The notes under the pieces were generated by a model, which was not told where the DNA came from, made no database searches, and was given only the letters and a program-made list of their open reading frames with translations. From contig NZ_KB906256.1 in NCBI RefSeq assembly GCF_000381265.1, positions 62,001 through 126,000 of the forward strand: a stretch of 64,000 bases of DNA, in the 5' to 3' direction. Position 1 is the stretch's first letter. Each line of letters opens with the position of its first letter. Both the position numbers and the translations under genes were made by a program. Positions 1-8,726 of this stretch are shown in pieces. The DNA comes from Curvibacter lanceolatus ATCC 14669. GTDB lineage: Bacteria > Pseudomonadota > Gammaproteobacteria > Burkholderiales > Burkholderiaceae_C.

Positions 1-670
1 ACAGGCCGGCCAGCAAGGCCGCAAACAGGCCCAGGCGCCAGCGCGGGCCGGCAAAGCGCGCCGTCAGCCGCACCACCGCCGCCCACAGCCACACCGACAG
101 GCCCAGGTACAGGCCCCAGTAGACCCATTGCAGGGCCACGGTCTGCGCCGGCAGCCATTCGCGCACCACGGCGATCGACAGGGCCTGCAGCACCAGCTGC
201 GCGGGCAGGGCCACGCCCGAACTGAGCGCAAACCAGGTGCCCAGGCCGCGCAGGTGCCAGGGGTCGTCATCGATCTCGGCCACGCGCTCGGGCGGCAGGG
301 CAAACCAGGCGCCCCACAACGACAGCAGCGTCATCCACCAGGGCACCAGCCAGGCACGCCAGTCAAAAATGGCGGGGCCGGGCACCTCCAGCCGCGCCAG
401 CCCCAGCAGCAGGCCCGAAGCCAGCACCGTGAGCAGCAGCACCTGAAAAGGCGAAGGCTGGGCATGGCCCACGCCCGGCGAGACAAAAAAGCCCGCCTTC
501 AGCCCGCCCAGCATCCAGCGCCCCAGGGACACCCGTTCGGCCGGATAGGGGCGCGCCTCACCCACGGCCCAGATCGGGCCGGCCGCATCGGCCAGCGCCA
601 GGGGCGCCGTGTCCTCGTCGTCGATGGCGACGGTGTCGTTCCAGTCCTCGGATTCGTAACTGTTCGTCAT
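1..670 (-). CDS. Polytopic membrane protein, partial (C-terminus beyond left edge)
   Basis: Reading leftwards from an ATG at 670, an open frame runs without a stop to the window edge, about 223 residues. The first 75 or so residues are acidic and soluble, beginning MTNSYESEDWNDTV. At least four hydrophobic segments follow (for example FQVLLLTVLASGLLLGLARL and LQWVYWGLYLGLSVWLWAAV), so this is an inner-membrane protein with a cytosolic N-terminus. The layout of a short soluble head followed by several membrane helices resembles the Burkholderiales membrane proteins that end in a C13 (legumain-like) peptidase domain, but that domain would lie outside the window. The family is therefore a guess; the existence of the gene is much better supported than its function. 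Confidence 0.6.
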   Translation of the reverse strand, partial: MTNSYESEDWNDTVAIDDEDTAPLALADAAGPIWAVGEARPYPAERVSLGRWMLGGLKAGFFVSPGVGHAQPSPFQVLLLTVLASGLLLGLARLEVPGPAIFDWRAWLVPWWMTLLSLWGAWFALPPERVAEIDDDPWHLRGLGTWFALSSGVALPAQLVLQALSIAVVREWLPAQTVALQWVYWGLYLGLSVWLWAAVVRLTARFAGPRWRLGLFAALLAGL

Positions 671-798
671 CCCGTCATGATGCCAGCAAGCTGAACGGTC
701 AAACTAGCCATATAGGCGCATAGTGGGCCGGAGAACGCCGGTTCAAGAAGCCTTTTTGCGCCCCGAAACCGCCCCGCTCCGACCGAAAGTCCCCTGAC

Positions 799-3567
799 AT
801 GCGAGCCCTGCTGCCCCGCTGGCTGGCGCCCCTGCTGCGCCGCCGCTACACCAACCGCCTGTTTGGCCGCCACGCCTGGCTGGACCACAGCCTGGCCCAC
901 CCGCCCGAGGCGCGGCCCAGCGCCGCCGGCCCGCTGGTGCCGCTGCTGATGCGGGCCGCCCAGGCCACACCCGAACAAGTGCTGGCGCAGTTGCAGGCGA
1001 CCGCCGGCGGCTTGAGCGAGGCCGAGGCCGCCGAGCGCTTGCGCCGCGTGGGCCCCAACGAGGTGGCCCACGACCAGCCGCCCACCGCTGGCCAGCGCCT
1101 GTGGCGGGCCTACAACAACCCCTTCAACCTGCTGCTGACCCTGTTGGCCGCCGTGTCGTGGCTCACCGATGACAGCAAGGCCACGGTGGTGATCGGCAGC
1201 ATGGTGGTGCTGAGCACGGTGATCCGTTTCGTGCAGGAGGCCCGCTCCAGCCGGGCTGCCGAGGCGCTCAAGGCCCTGGTCAGCAACACCGCCACGGTGT
1301 GGCGGGTGCCGGCCGGCGGCGCGGCACCGCAGTCGCAGGAGCGCCCCATCCGCGAGCTGGTGCCGGGCGACCACCTGCAGCTGTCGGCGGGCGACATGAT
1401 CCCGGCCGACTGCCGGGTGCTGAGCGCGCGCGACCTGTTCGTGGCCCAGGCCGCCATGACCGGCGAATCGATGCCGGTGGAGAAGTTTGTCAGCGCACAA
1501 GACCCGCACGCCCCACCCAACCCGCAGCCCACCGAAGCCGCCGCGGGCCAGGGCCCGCTGGAACAGCACAACCTGTTGTTCATGGGCACCAACGTGGTCT
1601 CGGGCTCGGCCACCGCGGTGGTGCTGGCCACCGGCAACCAGAGCTACTTCGGCACCGTGGCGGCCCACATGAACGCGGGCGAAGGCACGGTGACGGCCTT
1701 CCAGAGCGGGGTCAACAGCGTGAGCTGGCTGCTGATCCGCTTTGCGCTGGTGATGGTGCCCATCGTGCTGCTGGTCAACGGCTTCACCAAGGGGCATTGG
1801 GGCGAGGCCTTTCTGTTTGCCATGTCGGTGGCGGTGGGCCTGACGCCCGAGATGCTGCCCATGATCGTCACCACCACCCTGGCCAAGGGCGCGGTGATGC
1901 TGTCGCGCAAGCAGGTGATCGTGAAACGCCTGGACGCGATCCAGAACTTCGGCGCCATGAACGTGCTGTGCACCGACAAGACCGGCACGCTGACCCAGGA
2001 CCGCATCGTGCTGGAGCGCCACACCGATGTGTTCGGCCAGGCCAGCGACGAGGTGCTGAAGTTCGCCTACCTCAACAGCCACTACCAGACCGGCCTGAAG
2101 AACCTGCTCGACCGGGCCGTGCTGGAGCATGTGGAGATGGCCACCGAGCTGCGCCTGGCGCAGGACTACCGCAAGGTGGACGAGATCCCGTTCGACTTCG
2201 TGCGCCGCCGAATGTCGGTGGTGGTGGCGGAGCAGGACCACCACCATGAGCTGATCTGCAAGGGCGCACTCGAGGAGATGCTGGCCATCTGCACCCAGGT
2301 GCGCACACAGGGCCCCGAGGGTCAGACCGACCAGCCCCTGGACGGCGAGGTGCTGGCCCGCGTGCACGAGGTGGCCGCCCAGCTCAACCGCGAGGGCCTG
2401 CGCGTGGTGGCCGTGGCCATGAAAGAGCTGCCGCTGGACCAGACCGTGTTCGGCGTGGCCGATGAAAGCGCCCTCACCCTGATCGGCTATGTGGCTTTTC
2501 TCGACCCACCCAAGGACTCCACCGCGCCCGCCCTGCAGGCCCTGGCCGACAGCGGCGTGGCCGTGAAGGTGCTGACCGGCGACAACGAACTGGTCACCGC
2601 CCGGGTCTGCGCCCAGGTGGGCCTGCCGGTGCAGACCGTGGTGCGGGGCCCCGAGCTGGACGCGCTGGACGACACGGCGCTGGCCGCCTGCGTGGAGCAG
2701 CACCAGCTGTTTGCCAAGCTGACCCCGCTGCACAAGGAGCGCATCGTGCGCGCCCTGCGCCGCAACGGCCATGTGGTGGGCTTCATGGGTGACGGCATCA
2801 ACGACGCGCCCGCGCTGCGCGCCGCCGACATCGGCATCTCGGTGGACAGCGCGGTGGACATCGCCAAGGAGGCCGCCGACATCATCCTGCTCGAGAAAAG
2901 CCTGATGGTGCTGCAGGAGGGCGTGCTGGAGGGCCGACGCACCTTCTGCAACCTGCTGAAGTACCTGCGCATGACGGCCAGCTCGAACTTCGGCAACGTG
3001 TTCTCGGTGCTGGTGGCCAGCGCCTTCCTGCCGTTTCTGCCCATGCTGCCGCTGCAGTTGCTGGTGCAGAACCTGCTGTACGACTTCTCGCAGACCGCCA
3101 TCCCCTTCGACCGCGTCGACGACGAGCTGGTGCAAAAGCCGCTGCGCTGGAACCCCGATGGCATCGGCCGTTTCATGGTGTATTTCGGGCCGCTGAGCTC
3201 GGTCTTCGACATCGCCACCTTTGCCCTCATGTGGTGGGTGTTCGGGGCCAACAGCGAGGCGCGCCAGACCCTGTTCCAGTCGGGCTGGTTCGTGGTGGGC
3301 CTGCTCACCCAGACGCTGATCGTGCACCTGCTGCGCAGCCCCAGACTGCCCTTTGTGCAAAGCCGCCCGGCCCCGCTGCTGCTGGGCATGACCGCCGGTG
3401 TGGCCGCTCTGGGCGTCTTCCTGGTGCAAGGCCCTTGGGCCGGCTACTTCAGGCTGCAGGCCCTGCCGCCGGCCTACTTTGGCTGGCTGCTGCTGATCCT
3501 GCTGGGCTATGGCCTGCTGACCACGGCGGTCAAGCGCTGGTATGCCGGGCGCTTTGGCTGGCAATGA
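799..3567 (+). CDS. mgtA: Magnesium-translocating P-type ATPase (P3B, MgtA type)
   Basis: Inner-membrane pump of 922 residues that imports Mg2+ at the cost of ATP. Visible in order: an N-terminal cation-ATPase region, the actuator TGES motif near residue 221, the TM4 motif LTPEMLP near 348, the phosphorylation motif DKTGTLT with D393, the hinge GDGIND near 664, and a hydrophobic C-terminus with several helices. The block around the phosphorylated Asp (KRLDAIQNFGAMNVLCTDKT) is very close to enterobacterial MgtA, which separates it from Ca2+ or heavy-metal pumps. The ATG at 799 has only a weak ribosome binding site. The 128-bp leader is too short and unstructured for me to call an Mg2+-sensing riboswitch. 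It is monocistronic and followed by a GC hairpin. Confidence 0.93.
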   Translation: MRALLPRWLAPLLRRRYTNRLFGRHAWLDHSLAHPPEARPSAAGPLVPLLMRAAQATPEQVLAQLQATAGGLSEAEAAERLRRVGPNEVAHDQPPTAGQRLWRAYNNPFNLLLTLLAAVSWLTDDSKATVVIGSMVVLSTVIRFVQEARSSRAAEALKALVSNTATVWRVPAGGAAPQSQERPIRELVPGDHLQLSAGDMIPADCRVLSARDLFVAQAAMTGESMPVEKFVSAQDPHAPPNPQPTEAAAGQGPLEQHNLLFMGTNVVSGSATAVVLATGNQSYFGTVAAHMNAGEGTVTAFQSGVNSVSWLLIRFALVMVPIVLLVNGFTKGHWGEAFLFAMSVAVGLTPEMLPMIVTTTLAKGAVMLSRKQVIVKRLDAIQNFGAMNVLCTDKTGTLTQDRIVLERHTDVFGQASDEVLKFAYLNSHYQTGLKNLLDRAVLEHVEMATELRLAQDYRKVDEIPFDFVRRRMSVVVAEQDHHHELICKGALEEMLAICTQVRTQGPEGQTDQPLDGEVLARVHEVAAQLNREGLRVVAVAMKELPLDQTVFGVADESALTLIGYVAFLDPPKDSTAPALQALADSGVAVKVLTGDNELVTARVCAQVGLPVQTVVRGPELDALDDTALAACVEQHQLFAKLTPLHKERIVRALRRNGHVVGFMGDGINDAPALRAADIGISVDSAVDIAKEAADIILLEKSLMVLQEGVLEGRRTFCNLLKYLRMTASSNFGNVFSVLVASAFLPFLPMLPLQLLVQNLLYDFSQTAIPFDRVDDELVQKPLRWNPDGIGRFMVYFGPLSSVFDIATFALMWWVFGANSEARQTLFQSGWFVVGLLTQTLIVHLLRSPRLPFVQSRPAPLLLGMTAGVAALGVFLVQGPWAGYFRLQALPPAYFGWLLLILLGYGLLTTAVKRWYAGRFGWQ

Positions 3568-3639
3568 GGGTGGTCATGAAGGCGGCGATGAAGGTGACAG
3601 CTCAAAAAGACGCAGAATTAACAATCTGTCACATCCACC

Positions 3640-3670
3640 GCGGGCCGAGCTGATGCGCCGGCCCGCTCTT
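3640..3670 (+). terminator. GC hairpin after mgtA, possible weak terminator
   Basis: Perfect 8-bp arms GCGGGCCG (3640-3647) and CGGCCCGC (3659-3666) with an 11-nt loop, followed by TCTTT. The T-tract is poor, so termination would be inefficient. It ends just before the AGGAG ribosome binding site of the aldolase gene. Confidence 0.4.
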
Positions 3671-3687
3671 TCAGGAGATCCCACCCG

Positions 3688-4500
3688 ATGAGCAAGCCGG
3701 CCGCCAACCCCTTCAAGCAAGCCCTGCGCGAAAAGCGCGCCCAGATCGGCCTGTGGCTGTCTGCCGCCTCACCGTACCTGAGCGAGGTGAGCGCCACCGC
3801 CGGCTTCGACTGGTTGTTGATCGACGGCGAACACGCCCCCAACACCCTGCAGACCACGCTGCAGCAGCTGCAGGTGGTGGCCCCCTACCGCTCGCAGCCC
3901 GTGGTGCGCGCCGTCGAAGGCCAGGTGGCCTTGGTCAAGCAGTTGCTCGACATCGGCGCGCAGAACCTGCTGATCCCCATGGTCGACACCGCCGAGCAGG
4001 CCGAGCTGATGGTGCGTGCCGTGCAGTACCCGCCCCAGGGCATCCGCGGGGTGGGCAGCGCGATTGCCCGCGCCTCGCGCTGGAGCCTGCGCGCCGACTA
4101 CCTCGATGTGGCCGACGACGAGATCTGCCTGCTGGTGCAGGCCGAGAGCGTGACCGCCCTGAAGAACCTGAGCGCGATTGCCGCCGTCGAGGGCGTGGAC
4201 GGGGTGTTCATCGGCCCGGCCGATCTGGCGGCCTCGATGGGCCACCGCGGCAAACCCGGCCACCCCGAGGTGCAGGCCGCCATCGAAGGCGCCATCCAGA
4301 CCATCGTCGGCGCCGGCAAGGCCGCCGGCATCCTGACCTCCGACCCGCAACTGGCGCGCCACTACCTGGCCCTGGGCGCCACCTTTGTGGCCGTGGGCGT
4401 GGACGTGTCGCTGTATGCCCAGGCGGCGCGGCGACTGGCGGCCGATTTTCTGGGGGCCGAGGGCAGCGCGGCGGCGCCACGGGCCGGCGCGGTCTATTGA
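3688..4500 (+). CDS. hpaI: HpcH/HpaI family aldolase (4-hydroxy-2-oxoheptanedioate aldolase type)
   Basis: Class II, metal-dependent pyruvate aldolase of 270 residues that cleaves 2-oxo-4-hydroxy acids such as 4-hydroxy-2-oxoheptanedioate to pyruvate and an aldehyde. Seen in the protein: the start of the TIM barrel with [10 protein letters not shown], the catalytic-His segment [17 protein letters not shown] carrying the substrate Arg, the metal-binding Glu in QAES, the metal-binding Asp in [20 protein letters not shown], and a C-terminal tail ending in VY. The ATG at 3688 has a good AGGAG site at about 3675. No other homoprotocatechuate genes are nearby, so the physiological substrate is unknown. 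A second copy of the last 23 codons, diverged, lies at 9822-9893. Confidence 0.88.
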   Translation: MSKPAANPFKQALREKRAQIGLWLSAASPYLSEVSATAGFDWLLIDGEHAPNTLQTTLQQLQVVAPYRSQPVVRAVEGQVALVKQLLDIGAQNLLIPMVDTAEQAELMVRAVQYPPQGIRGVGSAIARASRWSLRADYLDVADDEICLLVQAESVTALKNLSAIAAVEGVDGVFIGPADLAASMGHRGKPGHPEVQAAIEGAIQTIVGAGKAAGILTSDPQLARHYLALGATFVAVGVDVSLYAQAARRLAADFLGAEGSAAAPRAGAVY

Positions 4501-4550
4501 CGGCTTGGCGCAGCGGGGGCCGTTCGCATGGGCTTTCGGAAGAAGCGCGC

Positions 4551-4575
4551 TCTAACGTGTTCTAACGTGTTCTAA
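4551..4575. repeat. 2.5 tandem copies of a 10-bp repeat
   Basis: TCTAACGTGT occurs at 4551-4560 and 4561-4570 and is continued by TCTAA at 4571-4575. The repeat runs into the stop codon of the sigma-54 activator (TAG on the minus strand at 4572-4574). It sits at the left edge of the cassette flanked by the two hpaI 3' ends. Confidence 0.85.
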
Positions 4576-6518
4576 GGCCCGCGCCATTGGGCATGCCGCA
4601 CGCCAAGCTGGAGCTGCTGGATGCGGCGGTGGATGGTGGAGCGGCTGACGCCGAGCTGGCGTGCTGCCTCTGAGACATTGCCCTGGCATTGCGCCAGCAG
4701 TTGCTCCAGCGCCTGGGCGGCAGGCACGCCGGTGCTGTGGGCCATGGCGGCGCCATTTGGGGCACGGTTCAGCGCATCGGGCAGGTGCTCGGGCTCGATG
4801 CGGCCGTCGCCATCGGGCCCACACAGGGCTGCGGCATAGCGCAGCGCGTTGTGCAGCTCGCGCAGGTTGCCGGGCCAGGCGTGTGCGGCCAGCAGGGCGC
4901 GCGCGGCGTCGCCCAGGTGCAGATGGCGGCCGAAGGTGGCCAGCATCTGCTCGGCCAGGGGCAGAAGGTCGCTGCGCTGGCGCAGCGCAGGCAGGTGCAG
5001 CTCGGCGGCGTTGAGGCGGTAGAGCAGGTCTTCGCGGAAGCTGCCGCGCTGCACCAGCTCGGCCAGCGGACGGTGCGAGGCCGAAATGAAGCGCACGGAC
5101 ACCGCCCGTGGCGCACGAGCCCCCAACGGGGTGATCTCGGATTCAGACAAGACCCGCAGCAGCTTGGCCTGCAAGGCAAGCGGCATGTCACCGATCTCGT
5201 CGAGGAACAGCGTGCCTTCGTGTGCCGCGGCGATCAGCCCTTCGCGGCCCTTGCTGGCGCCGCCGGTCCAGGTGCCGGGCAAGTAGCCAAACAGTTCGCT
5301 TTCCAGCAGGGCCTCGGGAATGGCTGCGCAGTTGATGGCGACGAAGGCGCCGCTGCGACCGCTGCAGGCATGCAGGGCGCGGGCCAGGTATTCCTTGCCT
5401 GCGCCGGTCTCCCCCTGCACCAGGATCGGCAGCGCTTGCGGCGCGAGCCGGGCGGCCTTGCGCAGCAGCGCTTGCAGTGCGGCATCGCCCTTTTCCAGCG
5501 CCTGCAGCGCAGCAGGCAGAGGGGGCTGCGGCGGCGTTGCCTGCGCGGGCGGGCGGCGTGGGCGGCGTTGCGGCTCCATGGCGTGGGCGAAGAGGATGCT
5601 GCCATCGCGGGCGCGGATGAGGCGCTCCTGCGCCGGGCGATGACGGCGCAGCTCGGACAGGTCGCGCAGGTCCAGGTCGAAGAAACGCTCCAGCGGCTGG
5701 CCGATGAGGCTCTGGCGCTGGCGCCAGTCCAGTTGCGCGACGGCGGCCAGCAGGCGGGCGCCCGCGTGGGTCATGGCGCGGATGCGGCCGCGTGCGTCGA
5801 CGCTGATGGAGGCGTCGGGATCGACGTCGAGGAAATCGGGTGACTGGGCCAGGCGCACCACCCAGTCATGACCCGACTGCGCCATCAGGTTGGCCTGCTC
5901 CACGCGCCGCGCGGCGGCCACGACGAGGTTGAGCGCCAGGTTCTGGCTGGCCCGCTCGACGGGCGAGCGCAGCAGCGACAGGTCCAGCACCGCCGCGAGT
6001 TCGCCGCGCAGGTCGTAGATCGGCGCGGCCGTGCAGGACAGGCCGGTGTGGGTGAAGTCGAAATGGTCGCTCTGGTGCACGGTCAACGCTTCGCCGGTTT
6101 CCAGGCAGGCCCCCACGGCCGAGGTGCCGGAGTGGTCCTCGCGCCATTGCGCGCCCAGGTACAGGCCCGCACGGCGCAGGTCGCCGGCATCGGCCTCGTG
6201 CCCCATGAAGTCCACGGCCACGCCATGCCGGTCCGCCAGCAGCAGCACGTAGTCCAGACCTTTGAGCTGGTGGTACAGCCGCTCAAGGGCCTGACGGGCG
6301 ATGTGGATCAGCGCTTCGGATTCCTCGCGGTGCGTGCGCAACTGGCCTTCGGTGACGACATGGGCTTCGCTGGTACGGGCCGGATCGAGCCGGTGCGAAT
6401 CGATGCAGCGGCGCCAGCTGCGCAGCACCGCGCGGTCGCGCTCTTGCCCACGGTTGGAGTAACCCAGGCCGAAGGCTTCGATTTCCTGGACGTGCGAGGC
6501 GTAGGACTGCAGGGACAT
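4572..6518 (-). CDS. Sigma-54-dependent activator, AcoR-like (GAF - AAA+ - Fis HTH)
   Basis: Enhancer-binding protein of 648 residues that opens RNA polymerase-sigma54 complexes by ATP hydrolysis. The N-terminal half (about 1-330) is a GAF/PAS-type sensor region of the acetoin-regulator (AcoR) class rather than a phosphoacceptor receiver. The AAA+ domain has Walker A GETGAGKE near residue 370, the loop GTWTGG near 415 where GAFTGA is normal, and Walker B GTLFLDEIGDMP. The C-terminus carries a Fis-type helix-turn-helix (VSEAARQLGVSRSTIHRRI). It is transcribed away from the monooxygenase gene, whose leader contains a good sigma-54 promoter, so the natural target is the next operon. The effector is unknown; acetoin, a diol or a ketone would fit the neighbours. 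Confidence 0.9.
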   Translation of the reverse strand: MSLQSYASHVQEIEAFGLGYSNRGQERDRAVLRSWRRCIDSHRLDPARTSEAHVVTEGQLRTHREESEALIHIARQALERLYHQLKGLDYVLLLADRHGVAVDFMGHEADAGDLRRAGLYLGAQWREDHSGTSAVGACLETGEALTVHQSDHFDFTHTGLSCTAAPIYDLRGELAAVLDLSLLRSPVERASQNLALNLVVAAARRVEQANLMAQSGHDWVVRLAQSPDFLDVDPDASISVDARGRIRAMTHAGARLLAAVAQLDWRQRQSLIGQPLERFFDLDLRDLSELRRHRPAQERLIRARDGSILFAHAMEPQRRPRRPPAQATPPQPPLPAALQALEKGDAALQALLRKAARLAPQALPILVQGETGAGKEYLARALHACSGRSGAFVAINCAAIPEALLESELFGYLPGTWTGGASKGREGLIAAAHEGTLFLDEIGDMPLALQAKLLRVLSESEITPLGARAPRAVSVRFISASHRPLAELVQRGSFREDLLYRLNAAELHLPALRQRSDLLPLAEQMLATFGRHLHLGDAARALLAAHAWPGNLRELHNALRYAAALCGPDGDGRIEPEHLPDALNRAPNGAAMAHSTGVPAAQALEQLLAQCQGNVSEAARQLGVSRSTIHRRIQQLQLGVRHAQWRGP

Positions 6519-6606
6519 GGGAGGGCTTCGATGCGGTCGGTGAACGTGCCGCCGACGATTCTGTGCCCCGTGCCTGCCCGCGCCAATGGAGGTTTACCCA
6601 CTGCCG

Positions 6607-6623
6607 CTGCTGCACTGCAGCAG
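6607..6623. promoter_or_regulatory. Candidate upstream activator site (near-palindrome)
   Basis: CTGCTGCACTGCAGCAG is symmetric except at its centre. Its position about 180-195 bp upstream of the predicted sigma-54 transcript start suits binding by the divergently encoded activator. The symmetry alone is weak evidence in GC-rich DNA. Confidence 0.3.
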
Positions 6624-6776
6624 GCCCGGTGCAACAGGTGTCGCAGGGCTGCGCCAGCTGTCGCGTGCGGCGGGGGTGAAAGACGGGGCCCAGGGCCCAG
6701 GGTTTGTGCCAGGGGCCTGCACGCAAGTCATTGATTTTGCTGGCACGGCATGCCTGCCCGGCTGACCGCTCAGGCA

Positions 6777-6791
6777 TGGCATGGCGATTGC
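6777..6791 (+). promoter_or_regulatory. Sigma-54 (-24/-12) promoter of the monooxygenase operon
   Basis: TGGCATGGCGATTGC matches the consensus TGGCAYG-N4-TTGC with the correct 10-bp spacing between the invariant GG (6778-6779) and GC (6790-6791). Transcription would start near 6803, giving a leader of about 47 nt ahead of the ATG at 6850. A sigma-54 activator gene is adjacent and divergent, which strongly supports function. Confidence 0.8.
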
Positions 6792-6849
6792 CTGAGAACG
6801 CCTGCCCGCAGCAAAACCAGCGGGCATGACCAACATTCAGGAGACAACC

Positions 6850-8652
6850 ATGACCCATGACACGGCCCGCGCCCGGGCGCAGGCGCTGCTCGACACACTC
6901 AACCATGCTTTGGCAGACCGCGATGCCGCGGCCGCCAGCCACCTGTTCGCCGACGAATGCTACTGGCGCGACCTGGTGCTGCTGACCTGGAACCTCAAGA
7001 CCCTGGAAGGGCGCAGCCAGATCGCCGACATGCTGGCCGCCCAGCTCGACGCCGTGGCGCCCGTGCGCTTTTCGCTGGACGAGCGCGAGGCGGTGGAGGA
7101 AGCCGACGGCATGGTGTCCGCCTGGATCGTGGTCGACACGCGCCATGCGCGCGGCAGCGGCCATGTACGCATCAAGGACGGGCGCATCTGGACGCTGCTG
7201 ACGGCCGCCCAGGAGCTCAAGGGGCATGAGGAGCCCCTGGGCACGCGCCGCCCCATGGGGGCCGAGCATGGCATCCGGCGCGGCCGCCAGACCTGGCTGG
7301 AGCGCCGCCAGCAGGAGGCCAAGGAACTGGGCCGCGACACCCAGCCTTTCGTGCTCGTCATCGGTGGCGGCCAGGGCGGCATTGCGCTGGGTGCGCGGCT
7401 GCGCCAGCTGGGGGTCTCGCACATTGTCATCGACCGGCAGGCGCGCCCTGGCGACCAGTGGCGCAACCGCTACAAATCGCTGTGCCTGCACGACCCGGTC
7501 TGGTACGACCACCTGCCCTACATGCCTTTCCCCGACAACTGGCCCGTGTTCGCACCCAAGGACAAGATTGGCGACTGGCTGGAGATGTACACCAAGGTGA
7601 TGGAGGTGAATTACTGGCCCTCCACCAACTGCCTCAACGCCCGCTTCGATGAGGCCAGCCAGGCGTGGGAGGTCACCGTGGAGCGCGATGGCGAGACGCT
7701 GGTGCTGCGCCCGAAGCATGTGGTGTTCGCCACCGGCATGTCGGGCAAGGCGAACGTGCCCAAGATCAAGGGCCAGGAGGTCTTCCAGGGCGAGCAGCAG
7801 CACTCGTCGCAGCACCCGGGCCCCGACGCCTACGCGGGCAGGAAGGTGGTGGTGATCGGTGCCAACAACTCCGCGCACGACATCTGCGCGGCCTTGTGGG
7901 AGCATGGCGCCGATGTGACCATGGTGCAGCGCTCGTCCACCCACATCGTGCGTTCCGATTCGCTGATGGACATCGGCCTGGGCGACCTGTATTCGGAGCG
8001 CGCCGTGACCAGCGGCGTGACGACCAGGAAGGCGGACCTGATCTTCGCCTCGCTGCCCTACCGCATCATGGCCGACTTCCAGGTGCCGCTGTACGACCGC
8101 ATCCGCGAGCGCGACGCGGAGTTCTACCGCCAGTTGGAGGCGACCGGCTTCATGCTGGACTTCGGCGATGACGGCTCGGGCCTTTTCATGAAGTACCTGC
8201 GCCGCGCCTCGGGCTACTACATCGACGTGGGCGCCTGCGATCTGGTGATCGACGGCAGCATCAAGCTGCAGGCGGGCAAGCAGATCAGCCACCTGTCGGA
8301 AAACGCGGTGGTGCTGGACGACGGCACCGAGCTGCCGGCCGACCTGGTGGTCTACGCGACCGGTTACGGCTCGATGAACGGCTGGGTGGCCGACCTGATC
8401 AGCCAGGAGGTGGCAGACAAGGTGGGCAAGGTCTGGGGCCTGGGCTCGGACACCACCAAGGACCCAGGCCCCTGGGAGGGCGAGCAGCGCAATATGTGGA
8501 AGCCCACACAGCAGCAGGCGCTGTGGTTCCACGGCGGCAATCTGCACCAGTCGCGCCATTACTCGCTGTACCTGGCGCTGCAGCTCAAGGCGCGCCAGGA
8601 AGGGCTGCCCGTGCAGGTCTACGGCCTGCAACAGGTGCACCACCTGCGGTAA
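6850..8652 (+). CDS. NTF2-like domain fused to flavin-containing monooxygenase
   Basis: Predicted FAD/NADPH monooxygenase of 600 residues. The first 130 or so residues look like a SnoaL/NTF2-type fold (LNHALADRDAAAASHLFADECYWRD). Then come a Rossmann FAD motif VIGGGQGG near 172, the family signature FxGxxxH as FQGEQQHSSQH near 312, an NADPH-site motif VVVIGANNSA near 335, and the late ATGY motif near 502. The family oxygenates soft nucleophiles or carries out Baeyer-Villiger reactions on ketones; the substrate is not evident. I chose the ATG at 6850 because AGGAGA lies 5-10 bases upstream; an ATG at 6826 would add 8 residues. It is followed 74 nt later by the dehydrogenase, probably as one sigma-54-driven transcript. 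Confidence 0.85.
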   Translation: MTHDTARARAQALLDTLNHALADRDAAAASHLFADECYWRDLVLLTWNLKTLEGRSQIADMLAAQLDAVAPVRFSLDEREAVEEADGMVSAWIVVDTRHARGSGHVRIKDGRIWTLLTAAQELKGHEEPLGTRRPMGAEHGIRRGRQTWLERRQQEAKELGRDTQPFVLVIGGGQGGIALGARLRQLGVSHIVIDRQARPGDQWRNRYKSLCLHDPVWYDHLPYMPFPDNWPVFAPKDKIGDWLEMYTKVMEVNYWPSTNCLNARFDEASQAWEVTVERDGETLVLRPKHVVFATGMSGKANVPKIKGQEVFQGEQQHSSQHPGPDAYAGRKVVVIGANNSAHDICAALWEHGADVTMVQRSSTHIVRSDSLMDIGLGDLYSERAVTSGVTTRKADLIFASLPYRIMADFQVPLYDRIRERDAEFYRQLEATGFMLDFGDDGSGLFMKYLRRASGYYIDVGACDLVIDGSIKLQAGKQISHLSENAVVLDDGTELPADLVVYATGYGSMNGWVADLISQEVADKVGKVWGLGSDTTKDPGPWEGEQRNMWKPTQQQALWFHGGNLHQSRHYSLYLALQLKARQEGLPVQVYGLQQVHHLR

Positions 8653-8726
8653 CAACCTGTTCACGATCTTCCATGGGGCGGCCCTGCCGCCCATTGACCC
8701 AGCCTCACAGACCAGAAAGTTGAATC

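Larger units (their letters stand above)
6519..6849. other. Divergent regulatory region between sigma-54 activator and monooxygenase
   Basis: 331 bp with no convincing gene. It holds the sigma-54 promoter at 6777-6791 and an upstream near-palindrome at 6607-6623 about 180-195 bp before the predicted transcript start, which is a usual distance for an enhancer site. An in-frame ATG at 6826 is a less likely monooxygenase start because it lacks a ribosome binding site. Confidence 0.6.

Noticed and set aside
671-798. Possible Mg2+ riboswitch ahead of mgtA
   Set aside because: The leader is short and I see no M-box-like conserved core or strong alternative hairpins.
667-3564. 965-codon open frame antisense to mgtA
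   Set aside because: It is a composition shadow: the sense frame has all P-type ATPase motifs, while the antisense product is Gln/His/Gly-rich without any recognisable domain.
6741-6757. TGGCACGG...CCTGC as the sigma-54 promoter of the monooxygenase
   Set aside because: The GG to GC spacing is not the required 10 bp; the site at 6777-6791 fits exactly.
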